From: Tragulus kanchil
Taxonomy: Eukaryota; Chordata; Mammalia; Artiodactyla; Tragulidae
Length of the DNA stretch: 64,000 nucleotides
NCBI GenBank assembly: GCA_022376925.1
Contig: JAIOJX010000005.1
Location: 91,795,001-91,859,000 of the forward strand
Direction: 5' to 3'
Made by a program: the position numbers and the translations under genes. Below, in pieces: positions 11,192 to 22,700 of this stretch (positions are counted from its first letter, which is position 1; every line of letters starts with the position of its first letter). A model generated the notes under the pieces. The model made no database searches. It saw nothing but the letters and a program-made list of their open reading frames with translations, and was not told the DNA's origin.

Positions 11192-12223
11192 CCGATCAAA
11201 CAAATAAACAGAACCGTCCACAACAAATAAACAAACAAACAAAAAACTGTCCCTGGTTTTTATCCTCTCATCTGTCTGGTGGAAGCCAATCTGCTCTCGA
11301 TGGTGTTGTCTTGATGATGTAGCCTTTCCCTTATGGCACCGGTTGCTATGGTTTGGTTTCAATCAATTACTGGCTTTGCTGCAAGCTCAGGTGCTGGCCG
11401 GGGTGGCGGGCTGATCCCAGTCTGTTGGCCGGGGGGCCCCGGCGTGCGCAGTTCCGTGTTGGAGGGGCGCGCCCCGGCTCTGCCGCGCACCCGCCGGTAG
11501 CCTCCAATACCTGCCCTTCTCCCGGCTTCTTCCGCTGCGGGTGCAGCTATGGTGGTGCACGTGCTCCTCCGCCACTGGCGCTGCGCACACTGCCAGTTAT
11601 GCGTCCAAGTCCCAAAGGCAGGCACAAGCTTCCCCGTCTGGCTCGAACCCGGTCCCTGGTCAGCAATCCGCGGGCGACTTCTCTCCGTTCAGCAAGCCCC
11701 CCACTAGGAGTGTTTGAACTTACCCGGTGCCAGGCGGAAAGTCGCGATTTTCGCCCGGCCAAGCGGCGCGGTTTTCGCGGTGGGCACTCCCTATTCGGCT
11801 CTATCCAGGTCCTTAGGCAGCTCCCCGTGGGGAACTTCCTATTTGCGTTCTGCCCAACCCTGCTCCAATATCTTATCTTTGCAGTGTCTTAATTTCTGCC
11901 GGCGATCTGGCTGGTTTCTTGGAATTTTTGCCCTGAGCGCTGCCCTCTCTGCCCTGATGCTCCACTCAGGCCCCCTTTTAGGGCACTTGCTAGCATGCTC
12001 TCCATCGGTCCAGTCCGGCGTGGGGGTTAGGATAGAGGGTTTTCAGAACGGTAGCTCCGGGAAAGTTCTGGCTGTTCACTTCTCTACTCTCGCAGACCTA
12101 TGGAGTTCTTCTGTCGTCTAGCGGCTGGTTTGTTGGTGGTGGTTCATTTCTTGATTAGTTCTAGTGATTCTGTTGGGGAGCTGGTGAAATCTTCCCCTCA
12201 TTCCTCCGCCATCTTGGCTCTAC
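10283..12223 (-). promoter_or_regulatory. L1 5' UTR with CpG-rich internal promoter region
   Basis: About 1.94 kb from the L1 5' end to the ORF1 start, the same length as in the plus-strand element. The outer part (about 11380-12120) is GC- and CpG-rich. The inner part contains a 27-base A run (11160-11186; T run in the sense direction) and AT-rich DNA. L1 5' UTRs act as internal RNA polymerase II promoters; here that is inferred from position and composition. Confidence 0.8.
12208..12217 (-). promoter_or_regulatory. YY1-type motif at L1 5' end
   Basis: On the minus strand this reads CCAAGATGGC, the core of the YY1 site known to set the start position of L1 transcription. It lies within about 10 bases of the element's 5' end and is conserved in the other L1. 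Confidence 0.7.
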
Positions 12224-12238
12224 CTCTGGTTCTCTTTC
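12224..12238 (-). other. Possible target-site duplication half (5' side of minus-strand L1)
   Basis: In the L1 sense direction this is gaaagagaaccagag, directly before the L1 5' end. The same 15 bases in the same L1-relative orientation lie directly after the A-rich tail of the other L1 (39782-39796). No copy lies at this element's own 3' end. Confidence 0.65.
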
Positions 12239-15072
12239 ATATCTCATTCTGTCTCCAGGTCTCTCCAAACCTCAGCCTCAGCCTTAAAGCCAGGGATACT
12301 TCCCACTCTCTTAAACACACAGGCTTCCCAAAGGGGAAGGGGATATTTTTCTCTTTGTGACCTCTGAAGGCCCCTACAGAGCTCTTCTAATTTTTGCCTT
12401 CCTCTACTGATGATTTCACCTCAATTTTTTATCTGCCCCAAGGACACGTTTCTCTTTGAGTTTTGGCAGTACTGTCAGCTAAAGTCCACCAGTCACATTA
12501 TAGTCTCGCTTGAGTTAATTCTCTTTTTCTTCAGATTGTTGTAAGTTTTCATTTAGTTTCTTCCTAACTTATTTCATACATTTCTCAGCTTTTTTTGATC
12601 ACTTCTGTGCCAGTATACACTGAGGATTATTTATTGAAGGTCATTTAAGTCCAATCCTAAATCGAGGGCCCTACTGTTCAATGAATTCTAAGTGAAATAA
12701 GAATGCTTCTGTTTTCCATTTGCTTCATTATAGGTCATTTTTATGGTACACTGCATCAGGAAGGTACTTTGGAGTCAATTATTTTGATCTATTCATTCTG
12801 GAAATAAGAGATAATATTTTTTAAGAGGAAGAGAGGCCTGAGCTTGACACTTCAAGCACAGACAGGTTTTAATTCTGTTGCTGAATCATGATAGGATTTC
12901 AAAAATGCCGTTTAGAGGTATGTTGCCTGTTAAGTGAGGATGAACTGTCTCTCAGGTTTCATCTGAAGAATAAATTGCTAAATTACTTTCCTAACATATT
13001 GTATTTTGCAGCTCATCCATTGTCAGGGACCTGCGCTGAAGAGCAGGGAAATGGCTCTCTGGACATCATCATGCATCATTCATAGGTGAATCAACTCTTC
13101 TAGGCAATATAACTCACTCTTGGAATCTAGAAAAAAAACTTTTTAACTAAACCACAAATGTTTCCATTTTTTCTGGCAACTGAATTTACATATAGAAACT
13201 TATAAGAAAAAGTTTTACCTAAAATGTGTCAGCTAAACTTTAGTTTGGCATAATTTATGATGTTACAAAATTGGGTTACTCTAGTCTAGAACCCACAAAG
13301 TCAAAAGAACTTAGGCATATTTCTCCTTGCACTACTGAGTGACACTCTAACCAATGAAATGATTTAACACCTATCTTGCTAGTATCTTATAAGCTCCATC
13401 AGAGTAGTCGGTGTCCTGTTGTGTTCCATTCACATATGTTAAATAATAAAGAAATGAGTTAAACACACAGGCTTCCCAAAGGGGAAGGGGATATTTTTCT
13501 CTTTGTGACCTCTGAAGGCCCCTACAGAGCTCTTCTAATTTTTGCCTTCCTCTACTGATGATTTCACCTCAATTTTTTATCTGCCCCAAGGACACGTTTC
13601 TCTTTGAGTTTTGGCAGTACTGTCAGCTAAAGTCCACCAGTCACATTATAGTCTCGCTTGAGTTAATTCTCTTTTTCTTCAGATTGTTGTAAGTTTTCAT
13701 TTAGTTTCTTCCTAACTTATTTCATACATTTCTCAGCTTTTTTTGATCACTTCTGTGCCAGTATACACTGAGGATTATTTATTGAAGGTCATTTAAGTCC
13801 AATCCTAAATCGAGGGCCCTACTGTTCAATGAATTCTAAGTGAAATAAGAATGCTTCTGTTTTCCATTTGCTTCATTATAGGTCATTTTTATGGTACACT
13901 GCATCAGGAAGGTACTTTGGAGTCAATTATTTTGATCTATTCATTCTGGAAATAAGAGATAATATTTTTTAAGAGGAAGAGAGGCCTGAGCTTGACACTT
14001 CAAGCACAGACAGGTTTTAATTCTGTTGCTGAATCATGATAGGATTTCAAAAATGCCGTTTAGAGGTATGTTGCCTGTTAAGTGAGGATGAACTGTCTCT
14101 CAGGTTTCATCTGAAGAATAAATTGCTAAATTACTTTCCTAACATATTGTATTTTGCAGCTCATCCATTGTCAGGGACCTGCGCTGAAGAGCAGGGAAAT
14201 GGCTCTCTGGACATCATCATGCATCATTCATAGGTGAATCAACTCTTCTAGGCAATATAACTCACTCTTGGAATCTAGAAAAAAAACTTTTTAACTAAAC
14301 CACAAATGTTTCCATTTTTTCTGGCAACTGAATTTACATATAGAAACTTATAAGAAAAAGTTTTACCTAAAATGTGTCAGCTAAACTTTAGTTTGGCATA
14401 ATTTATGATGTTACAAAATTGGGTTACTCTAGTCTAGAACCCACAAAGTCAAAAGAACTTAGGCATATTTCTCCTTGCACTACTGAGTGACACTCTAACC
14501 AATGAAATGATTTAACACCTATCTTGCTAGTATCTTATAAGCTCCATCAGAGTCGAGTCGGTGTCCTGTTGTGTTCCATTCACATATGTTAAATAATAAA
14601 GAAATTTTTTAAAATGACCTTTTAATTAAACAGTCAAAATGATTTAAAAGAGAAACTTATACTGGGATTTTGTTTTTTGAGGGATTCCAAAAATATTCAG
14701 GAGCTGAACATTCAATTCCACTCATATCTTGCTGGCACAGTTCACAACTACCATTTGGTGTATGCAGGCAAGTACAGATTTTTTAGAGGAGGTTGGTCTA
14801 ATTTTTAGTGATATGGAAGGTTTCTAGGTTTGTTTGTTGAAGTTTTTTCCTTTTGGTGTTTAAGTATTCTAAGTGGAGCTTATGTAGCCTACAAATGTTG
14901 AACCTGAGGTATAAAAACAAGTAAGAGACTATATTTACATAGGCTAATTAAATTGGAGGTCTGAATTGGGCTAGGTTCACAGAATTGAGTCATTAATAAA
15001 ACATAACTATGCCTATCAATTTGGCCCCTAATCAGTCCTGTATGTGAAAGCATCTTATTTTTTTCCAATGTG
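12239..15072. other. Unique-looking DNA, no gene recognised
   Basis: Apart from duplication 5 and the start of duplication 6, I see no coding exon, RNA gene or named repeat here. The short open frames are not supported by any recognisable motif. Confidence 0.5.
12311..14605. repeat. Direct tandem duplication 5 (period about 1148 bp)
   Basis: Bases 12311-13455 recur at 13459-14605. A two-base insertion (agtcgagtcgg versus agtagtcgg) near 14553 is the only difference noticed. The content is unique-looking DNA. It includes a 65-codon open frame at 12888-13085 and 14036-14233 that resembles no protein I know and is probably chance. Confidence 0.93.
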
Positions 15073-15083
15073 TACTTAAGTAT

Positions 15084-15303
15084 GAGTGTGTGTGTGCTTA
15101 GTCGCTCAGCTGTCTCCAACTCTTTCTGACCCTACGGACTATAGCCCACCAGGCTCCTCTGTCCATGAGATTCTCCAGGAAAGAAAACTGGAGTGGGTTG
15201 CCATTCCCTTCTCTGGGGGATTTTCTCAACCCAGGGATTGAATCTGGGTCTCCTGCATTGCAGGCAGATTCTTTACCAGCTGAGCCACCAGGAAAGCCCA
15301 ATA
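15084..15303 (-). mobile_element. Bov-tA SINE (copy 1 of 3)
   Basis: On the minus strand: gggctttcctggtggctcag, then gcctgcaatgcaggagaccc, then the ccaggttcaatccctgggtt-type B box and a BovB-derived 3' body ending in gactaagcacacacacac. It is flanked by an 11-base target-site duplication tacttaagtat at 15073-15083 and 15304-15314. Bov-tA is ruminant-specific and is mobilised by BovB LINEs. Confidence 0.95.
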
Positions 15304-16176
15304 TACTTAAGTATATCCAATAGCAATAGTCTCTGTCTACCTCCAGAGCTTTGTTGTATTGTGCCACTGGAACTAAACTGGAATTGAACTGAAACTACTA
15401 AGAACTCATTCTGGATATAGCTGAGATTGTGTTGAAGGTGTGTCATTAAGATCAATGACCTAAAATGTGTCAGCTAAACTTTAGTTTGGCATAATTTATG
15501 ATGTTACAAAATTGGGTTACTCTAGTCTAGAACCCACAAAGTCAAAAGAACTTAGGCATATTTCTCCTTGCACTACTGAGTGACACTCTAACCAATGAAA
15601 TGATTTAACACCTATCTTGCTAGTATCTTATAAGCTCCATCAGAGTCGAGTCGGTGTCCTGTTGTGTTCCATTCACATATGTTAAATAATAAAGAAATTT
15701 TTTAAAATGACCTTTTAATTAAACAGTCAAAATGATTTAAAAGAGAAACTTATACTGGGATTTTGTTTTTTGAGGGATTCCAAAAATATTCAGGAGCTGA
15801 ACATTCAATTCCACTCATATCTTGCTGGCACAGTTCACAACTACCATTTGGTGTATGCAGGCAAGTACAGATTTTTTAGAGGAGGTTGGTCTAATTTTTA
15901 GTGATATGGAAGGTTTCTAGGTTTGTTTGTTGAAGTTTTTTCCTTTTGGTGTTTAAGTATTCTAAGTGGAGCTTATGTAGCCTACAAATGTTGAACCTGA
16001 GGTATAAAAACAAGTAAGAGACTATATTTACATAGGCTAATTAAATTGGAGGTCTGAATTGGGCTAGGTTCACAGAATTGAGTCATTAATAAAACATAAC
16101 TATGCCTATCAATTTGGCCCCTAATCAGTCCTGTATGTGAAAGCATCTTTTTTTTTTCCAATGTGTACTTAAGTAT

Positions 16177-16396
16177 GAGTGTGTGTGTGCTTAGTCGCTC
16201 AGCTGTCTCCAACTCTTTCTGACCCTACGGACTATAGCCCACCAGGCTCCTCTGTCCATGAGATTCTCCAGGAAAGAAAACTGGAGTGGGTTGCCATTCC
16301 CTTCTCTGGGGGATTTTCTCAACCCAGGGATTGAATCTGGGTCTCCTGCATTGCAGGCAGATTCTTTACCAGCTGAGCCACCAGGAAAGCCCAATA
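16177..16396 (-). mobile_element. Bov-tA SINE (copy 2, from duplication 6)
   Basis: The same insertion as the copy at 15084-15303, including its tacttaagtat duplications. It is present again only because duplication 6 repeats the whole block. Confidence 0.93.
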
Positions 16397-18362
16397 TACT
16401 TAAGTATATCCAATAGCAATAGTCTCTGTCTACCTCCAGAGCTTTGTTGTATTGTGCCACTGGAACTAAACTGGAATTGAACTGAAACTACTAAGAACTC
16501 ATTCTGGATATAGCTGAGATTGTGTTGAAGGTGTGTCATTAAGATCAATGATTGGAGCTAGACTCATTTTTATCTCATTGCTGGAGTAATCACTGCTTTG
16601 GTAGCTCAGGAATAATCACTTCTGTGGTTGCAATGGGAATCCCATATCAAAGCAGAATTCTCACTTTGTTGTATACTAACCTCTAAGACATTCTCTCACC
16701 TTCCTCAAATGGCTTTGAAGCAGGTGGCTCAGATCTTCCCTCTGCCACCATCATCCCTTTCACCTTCATAATAAGTTTTGATAACTCTTCCAACTCTCTG
16801 GTCCAAACCATCTAAACTGTAGTTCCCAATTTAGAGATCAAAACCACTCAAAACTGTTTCAGATCCTGAACCTCAAACTCAAGCATGTGAAGAAGTGTCA
16901 TTCATGCTGAGATGCAAAGAAAGAGTAAAATCAGAGAGGCAAATGGAAGAACAATTGAGGTAGAGGAATTTGCATCTCTAAGGGAACAAGTAGGAATGAA
17001 AGCCCTGCTCTTTAAGAACACAACACAGTGGGGTAAAAGCTAAGGGAGTATAATCAAGAGGTTAAAGAGGAAGACAGTGCAGAGCGTTGGGAGCCTTGGA
17101 AGTCACATTAAGGACTTTAAACTTCATCTCAAAGCCACTAAAGGATTTCCAGCAGGGCTCTAACAAGATAAAATTTATAATTTTGAAAAGATTAATCTGG
17201 ATCATAGGCATTTGAAGGGATTAAGACATGTGGTCCAGAGACCAAGAAGGGAATGTGGTAGAAATCTGGGAAAGACATTTTCTTAGCTGTCTCCAACTCT
17301 TTCTGACCCTACGGACTATAGCCCACCAGGCTCCTCTGTCCATGAGATTCTCCAGGAAAGAAAACTGGAGTGGGTTGCCATTCCCTTCTCTGGGGGATTT
17401 TCTCAACCCAGGGATTGAATCTGGGTCTCCTGCATTGCAGGCAGATTCTTTACCAGCTGAGCCACCAGGAAAGCCCAATATACTTAAGTATATCCAATAG
17501 CAATAGTCTCTGTCTACCTCCAGAGCTTTGTTGTATTGTGCCACTGGAACTAAACTGGAATTGAACTGAAACTACTAAGAACTCATTCTGGATATAGCTG
17601 AGATTGTGTTGAAGGTGTGTCATTAAGATCAATGATTGGAGCTAGACTCATTTTTATCTCATTGCTGGAGTAATCACTGCTTTGGTAGCTCAGGAATAAT
17701 CACTTCTGTGGTTGCAATGGGAATCCCATATCAAAGCAGAATTCTCACTTTGTTGTATACTAACCTCTAAGACATTCTCTCACCTTCCTCAAATGGCTTT
17801 GAAGCAGGTGGCTCAGATCTTCCCTCTGCCACCATCATCCCTTTCACCTTCATAATAAGTTTTGATAACTCTTCCAACTCTCTGGTCCAAACCATCTAAA
17901 CTGTAGTTCCCAATTTAGAGATCAAAACCACTCAAAACTGTTTCAGATCCTGAACCTCAAACTCAAGCATGTGAAGAAGTGTCATTCATGCTGAGATGCA
18001 AAGAAAGAGTAAAATCAGAGAGGCAAATGGAAGAACAATTGAGGTAGAGGAATTTGCATCTCTAAGGGAACAAGTAGGAATGAAAGCCCTGCTCTTTAAG
18101 AACACAACACAGTGGGGTAAAAGCTAAGGGAGTATAATCAAGAGGTTAAAGAGGAAGACAGTGCAGAGCGTTGGGAGCCTTGGAAGTCACATTAAGGACT
18201 TTAAACTTCATCTCAAAGCCACTAAAGGATTTCCAGCAGGGCTCTAACAAGATAAAATTTATAATTTTGAAAAGATTAATCTGGATCATAGGCATTTGAA
18301 GGGATTAAGACATGTGGTCCAGAGACCAAGAAGGGAATGTGGTAGAAATCTGGGAAAGACAT
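16201..18362. repeat. Direct tandem duplication 7 (period 1084 bp)
   Basis: Bases 16201-17278 recur at 17285-18362. The six-base join (17279-17284) plus the next bases read cttag|ctgtctcc, which is cttagtcgctcagctgtctcc with eight bases lost. The join is therefore a damaged extension of the second copy. Confidence 0.93.
17282..17480 (-). mobile_element. Bov-tA SINE (copy 3, lacking its CA tail, from duplication 7)
   Basis: The third appearance of the same Bov-tA insertion. The end with the CA tail and left target-site duplication is missing because the copied block starts inside the SINE. Confidence 0.92.
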
Positions 18363-19780
18363 GCTTGTCTGAACTTGGGAAGAGAAAATAGGGAGAAATT
18401 GATGACTCAAGGAGGATTTCAGGAGGGAGAAATGGCAAGCTTTGGTGATAAACAGAACCAAAGAGTAACAGAGATGGATTTGTTAAGACTGACTCTCAGT
18501 TACATAGTTCATTAATTTGACTTTAGAGAAGTCTGAAGTACCTGTCAGAAACTAATGCATACTCATAAAACATTTAAACAGCCTTATCTGGCTATTAAAA
18601 AATAGAAGGATTTGAGTTTAAAATGCAGATTGGGAATCTGTACATAGATGGTAAATTAAATCAGAGGAGTGGATGAGGCTGCTAATAAATGAGGGCGAGA
18701 GACAGAGATGGAGGGGGGGAGAATACATATGTCTAAGTCTTAGTTCTCCAGAAAGAATAACTCAAGCCAAAGCTTCTGAGCTACTACATTTTTCGAGTGT
18801 ACAATTCAACGAAAGCATGAGGTGAAAGGGGGAAGAAAGGGATCAAGGAAGAAAGGACCAAGAGGAGATTGCTTTAACCAGGTGGTTTCTGCATAATATC
18901 AAATTGCACTATTTTTCAGGAGACTGGAGATCAGCACTATACAGGGAGGTGTCAAAAGGAAGAAAAATATATCAACCTCAAAGCATGGCTCCTTCCTCCC
19001 ACTGGCCAAAACTTTTCCCTTAGTGACCTTCACTTTCCACCTTTCTCACCTTCCAATACATGCATCTCCTCTACTTCTGGGGTGCTCTTTGCATAGGTGA
19101 CCCTTAGGATGTCTGTGATATCTTATGAGTCACTGGCCATAGGGAAGCCCCAGATGGTGAAGCAAGAGACAATCAGTGGGCATGAGGCAAGGCACTGAAG
19201 GTCAGACCCGGGTGAAGTCAGGCAGGCAGCAGCTGGCACAGCCTACCCAGAGTTGATCCCCGTAGCAATGGTGGGACTGAAAAACTTGGGGCGAGGACTT
19301 GAGAAACAAGTGAAGCCAAGAAGACTTAAGCTGGTTCATTAAAAGTGTCTGTACACTCCAGGTCAGAATGTAACAAACACCAAAACCAAGGGGATGGGGA
19401 GAGGAAAATAAGTGGTAAAAGGATATGAAGAAGGCTGCCAATGCACTAGAAAGGTGGGAGTGAGGGAGGGTTTGCGAGTAGGAAGTGGCGAGCAAACAAG
19501 CATGCTCTATTCCAGCAAAATGAGTAATTTCACACGCCTTCTCCCTTCTGCACTATTGCTAATGGTGTGTCTGCTTGTTAAAGTATCTTCTCCCTCAACT
19601 TCACTCCTAACCTTGTAATTTTACCCAGTTGGAGGTAATGAATTACTTCTGCACTGAAAGTCTTTTATTACCCCTCTCCATCCAAACCAGAGGCCATTTC
19701 TCCTCTTCAGCTGATGGTAGTTAAAACACATTTCCCTTTGGAAATGCTATCTCTATCGCTATCTCTGTACATCTTGTACA
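17481..19780. other. Unique-looking DNA, no gene recognised
   Basis: The first part is the second copy of duplication 7. The rest (18363-19780) contains purine-rich stretches and short open frames without any motif I recognise. No exon, RNA gene or named repeat is supported. Confidence 0.45.
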
Positions 19781-19990
19781 GTGGCGCTGAGTGGTAAAGA
19801 GCAGGCCTGCCAATGCAGGAGACATAAGAAATGTGAGTTTGATCTCTCTGTTTGGAATATCTCTAGGATAAGGCAATGGCGACCCATTCCAGTATTCCTG
19901 CCAGAGGAATCCAACGGATAGAGGAGCCTGGCTGGTTATACTCCATGGGGTCACAAAGAGACGGACATGACTGAGCGACTAACACTTGGA
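19781..19990 (+). mobile_element. Bov-tA SINE, 5'-truncated
   Basis: It starts at gtggcgctgagtggtaaaga and continues through tgccaatgcaggagacataa, a degenerate B box, ccattccagtattcctgcc, gaggagcctgg and gacatgactgagcgactaac. It lacks the first gggcttccct bases. Orientation is plus. Confidence 0.93.
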
Positions 19991-20689
19991 CTTAGATATG
20001 CTATAAACTCCTGGTTATTCTCTCTTATGTTCTGCCAGTCCTAGAGGACCTAACAATTCTTGCTAATTGTAAATTATTTGAAGGATGAAATCATCATTGA
20101 AAAGCTGCACTCAGAGGTTCTCTAGTTAATACGTCAAAGGAATGAATTCAATCATGACAATCCCCTGAAGCTCAGACTCTAAGTGAACAGTCTGAGTCAG
20201 CAAGTTCTGATGGCCTGGGCTTTACTCCCTTCACTTTCCTGCCTCCTTTTTCATCTGTCTCCCTTGGCTAGCTTCTTTCCTCCACTCTTTCACCACATAC
20301 ACTCTCTCCACCATTTTCTTTCTTCCTTCTACATGGCTACCTCTCACTCTCTCTTCACTTCCTTTTCAGCCCATTTGTCCCTTCTCCTCCCTCTCTGCTC
20401 TCCCCATTAAAGTTCTTATTAAGCACCTATTTTATACAAGGCACTCCAAAGGAATCAAATTATGGACCTCAGGGAAAAGAGAATCTAACTAAGCAAATGA
20501 AAAATAGACATGGTAATATAATCCTCTAGGAAGTGTCTGGAACACATCTGCAACTATTGTTGCTGTCTACTCTCCCTGGTCTTGCTGCCTTTATTGGTGT
20601 CTTATTCCTAACAACAGCAGCTTGTTTTCAGCCAGCCATGAAAATGTACCTCAGTTTTGGGTTTGTGGCCTTGGAATTCAACTAAAAGC
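19991..20689. other. Stretch without a recognised gene
   Basis: It contains a long pyrimidine-rich tract (about 20220-20405, mostly C and T). The 75-codon frame there is low-complexity and probably not coding. Confidence 0.45.
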
Positions 20690-20880
20690 AGGGTCAGCTA
20701 CACCACTTGCCAGCAGAGTAACCCTGAGCCAATTAAGCCTCAGCTTCCTCATTGGAAAAGTTGGAATAATAATAGCATTTCTTTCTTAGAACTTTTTCTA
20801 GATTTAGAGATAATGTATAATATATAAAGCATGTACCAGGGTATTCAACACAGGAGTACTGCTCAATAAACAGAACTACG
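20690..20880 (+). mobile_element. MIR SINE relic
   Basis: The order fits the MIR consensus: caccacttgccagcagagta, then aagcctcagcttcctcattg, then ggaataataatagcatttct, and tactgctcaataaacag at the 3' end. It is diverged, as expected for this mammal-wide family. Confidence 0.75.
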
Positions 20881-22439
20881 TGAATGATATCATAATATAT
20901 TCTATATTATTGAGTCACATTCTATATTTTTTTTGAAAACCATATTTCAGATTAACCCTTTATAGCTTCTAAAGGTAATACACAACTAAATGAAGCTGCT
21001 TATATATCACATGGTTTTTGATAGGGGTTGGGGTAGGTAGGGGAGCTATCCTATTTTATGGGAACTGGCAGAGAAGGAGTTAGTCTGGATATGGTTTAGT
21101 GAGTGGTAATATCCCATCCTTTACACCCTTAACCTCCCACTCTTGTCCTTCCAACAACTAGGGAAAGTATACAATCTCAAATAAAAACAGAGAGTCTGTT
21201 TTCTTTGTGTTTAAATTTAGTTTCAAGCTATAAATTTCTAACTCTACCCAGGGACATGGGCTGATTTCTGTTGAAAGGGTCAAGTTAATGTTTTCTCCAG
21301 AATCGTTTTTCTGGTATGCCATTGGCACTGACAGTCCCCATGGCTACACACTGTGTTAGCCAGAGCACTTCCTGAGAGCAAGCAGAGGTGTAGGAATCAC
21401 AGAGCAGGATGTGGACAAATTCCCACAGAACAGTCTTGTCAAGGAAAAGTAATGGGGTAGGAATGATGGATGAAAGAATGGCTTGTGGAATAGAGACAAG
21501 CAAAGGCAGGAGCAGTAATTACGAGACTTAAAAGGATACTCAAAATAAAGGGAAAGAGAAAGAATTTAACATAAAAGAACACAGGAATTAAAAAATACAA
21601 TAATTATTCATACAAAGATATATCACAATGAACTTTAAGTTTCTAAATTATTATGGGGAAAAAAAGAATTCATTTTCTTGTGGACTTAAGGCATCTGGAG
21701 ATATTTTATAGCTCCATACATTTTTTTGCATTAAAATCTCGAATTCAAGTCTGATAATACAGATTGCCCTATACTCCCAACTCCAAAGAAATTGTTCTTG
21801 AGCTTTTTGGAGTCATGAGATGCTTCCAAGAATCTGATGAGAGTTGTGGATGCTCCTCCCCAGAAACGAACAAACAAACAAACATACTTATAAACAAAAT
21901 GTTACACATTATTAACTTCATTAATTTCTGGATATGATCATGATAACGTTTACTCATGGACTCCAATAGTCTCAGATAAAGAAACTGGAATAAAATCCGA
22001 AAGGCATCATGATATTCTCAAATGGTAAACCGGGAAAGACAAAGTTATTACTGAGTCCCAAACTCTAAGAAAGCATTAAACGTTCCCTCTGTTTAGGTGA
22101 CAGTAAATTGAATATAACATTAAAAAGATTGTCGGCTTGACCTGATAACCTCTGCTTGTGTCTTTTCTATAGAAGTCTGAATTATGTCAGGTGAAAACTG
22201 TACATTTTAGCTGATCTACTTTGTATGCACTGCTCACGTGGTCAGAGGCATGGGGTCTTCGGAGATAACAGGCAGGGCAAAGAGAAAGAGAGGCAGAAAG
22301 GGACTGTGAATTGGTGAGAGACTTACAAACTCACTGTATGGTGAATACATGATAAACACAAGAAGTTCATAGCATTAAAATCAAGATATCTCCAAACATA
22401 ACTGACCTGATATAAGGGATCCGCAAAACAAAAACCTTA
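20881..22439. other. Unique-looking DNA, no gene recognised
   Basis: AT-rich sequence with short frames only. I see no exon with supporting splice context, no RNA gene and no clear repeat. Confidence 0.45.
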
Positions 22440-22700
22440 AAACTCAAAAGTGAATGAAAAACCATGAATAGCTAAATGAAATGGAAGATTCTAGGTTGGA
22501 TCCTAGAACCAAAATAGTTCATCAATGGAAAAAATTGGGAAAAACTCAGTAAAATCTATTGTACCAACATTAACTTATTAATTTTCATAAATATCATTGT
22601 TATACAAGATGTTGAGATTGGGGAGAAACTGACAGCTATTTCTGCAGCACTTATGCAAATCTAAAATTATTCCAAAATAAAAGTTAAAAAAAAAAAGAAT
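22440..22700 (+). mobile_element. L1M-type LINE 3' end
   Basis: The block runs from gattctaggttggatcctag through ttgtaccaacattaactta and atacaagatgttgagattgg to aatctaaaattattccaaaa, taaaagtt and an A run. It follows the conserved 3' end of mammalian L1MA/L1MB elements and ends in poly(A). Confidence 0.75.

Larger units (their letters stand above)
1843..12223 (-). mobile_element. Full-length ruminant L1 (L1-BT type), minus strand
   Basis: This is a complete L1 read right to left: 5' UTR (12223-10283), ORF1, ORF2, 3' UTR and an A-rich tail (T-rich here, about 1843-1880). The span of 10.4 kb is inflated by three internal about 1.1 kb duplications; without them it is about 7.1 kb, the same as the plus-strand element at 31617-39781. 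ORF1 is intact and ORF2 is broken. The 5' end carries a YY1-type motif. There is no matching target-site duplication on its own two sides; its 5' flank instead matches the 3' flank of the other L1 (see findings). Confidence 0.95.
14365..16550. repeat. Direct tandem duplication 6 (period 1093 bp)
   Basis: Bases 14365-15457 are followed immediately by 15458-16550, with no join sequence. The unit carries a whole Bov-tA SINE with its target-site duplications. The first bases also lie inside the second copy of duplication 5, so that part is present three times (from about 13215, 14365 and 15458). Confidence 0.94.

Noticed and set aside
11380..12120. CpG-rich block as a host gene CpG island/promoter
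   Set aside because: It lies wholly inside the L1 5' UTR and has a near-identical counterpart at 31720-32460.
12888..13085. 65-codon frame present twice (also 14036-14233), as a conserved small gene
   Set aside because: The second copy comes from duplication 5 and no codon-level change separates them. There is no motif or known homologue, so repetition is not evidence of selection.
15084..15303. 89-codon minus-strand frame over the Bov-tA SINE (15098-15367)
   Set aside because: A translated SINE. Such frames arise from the Bov-tA consensus and are not genes.
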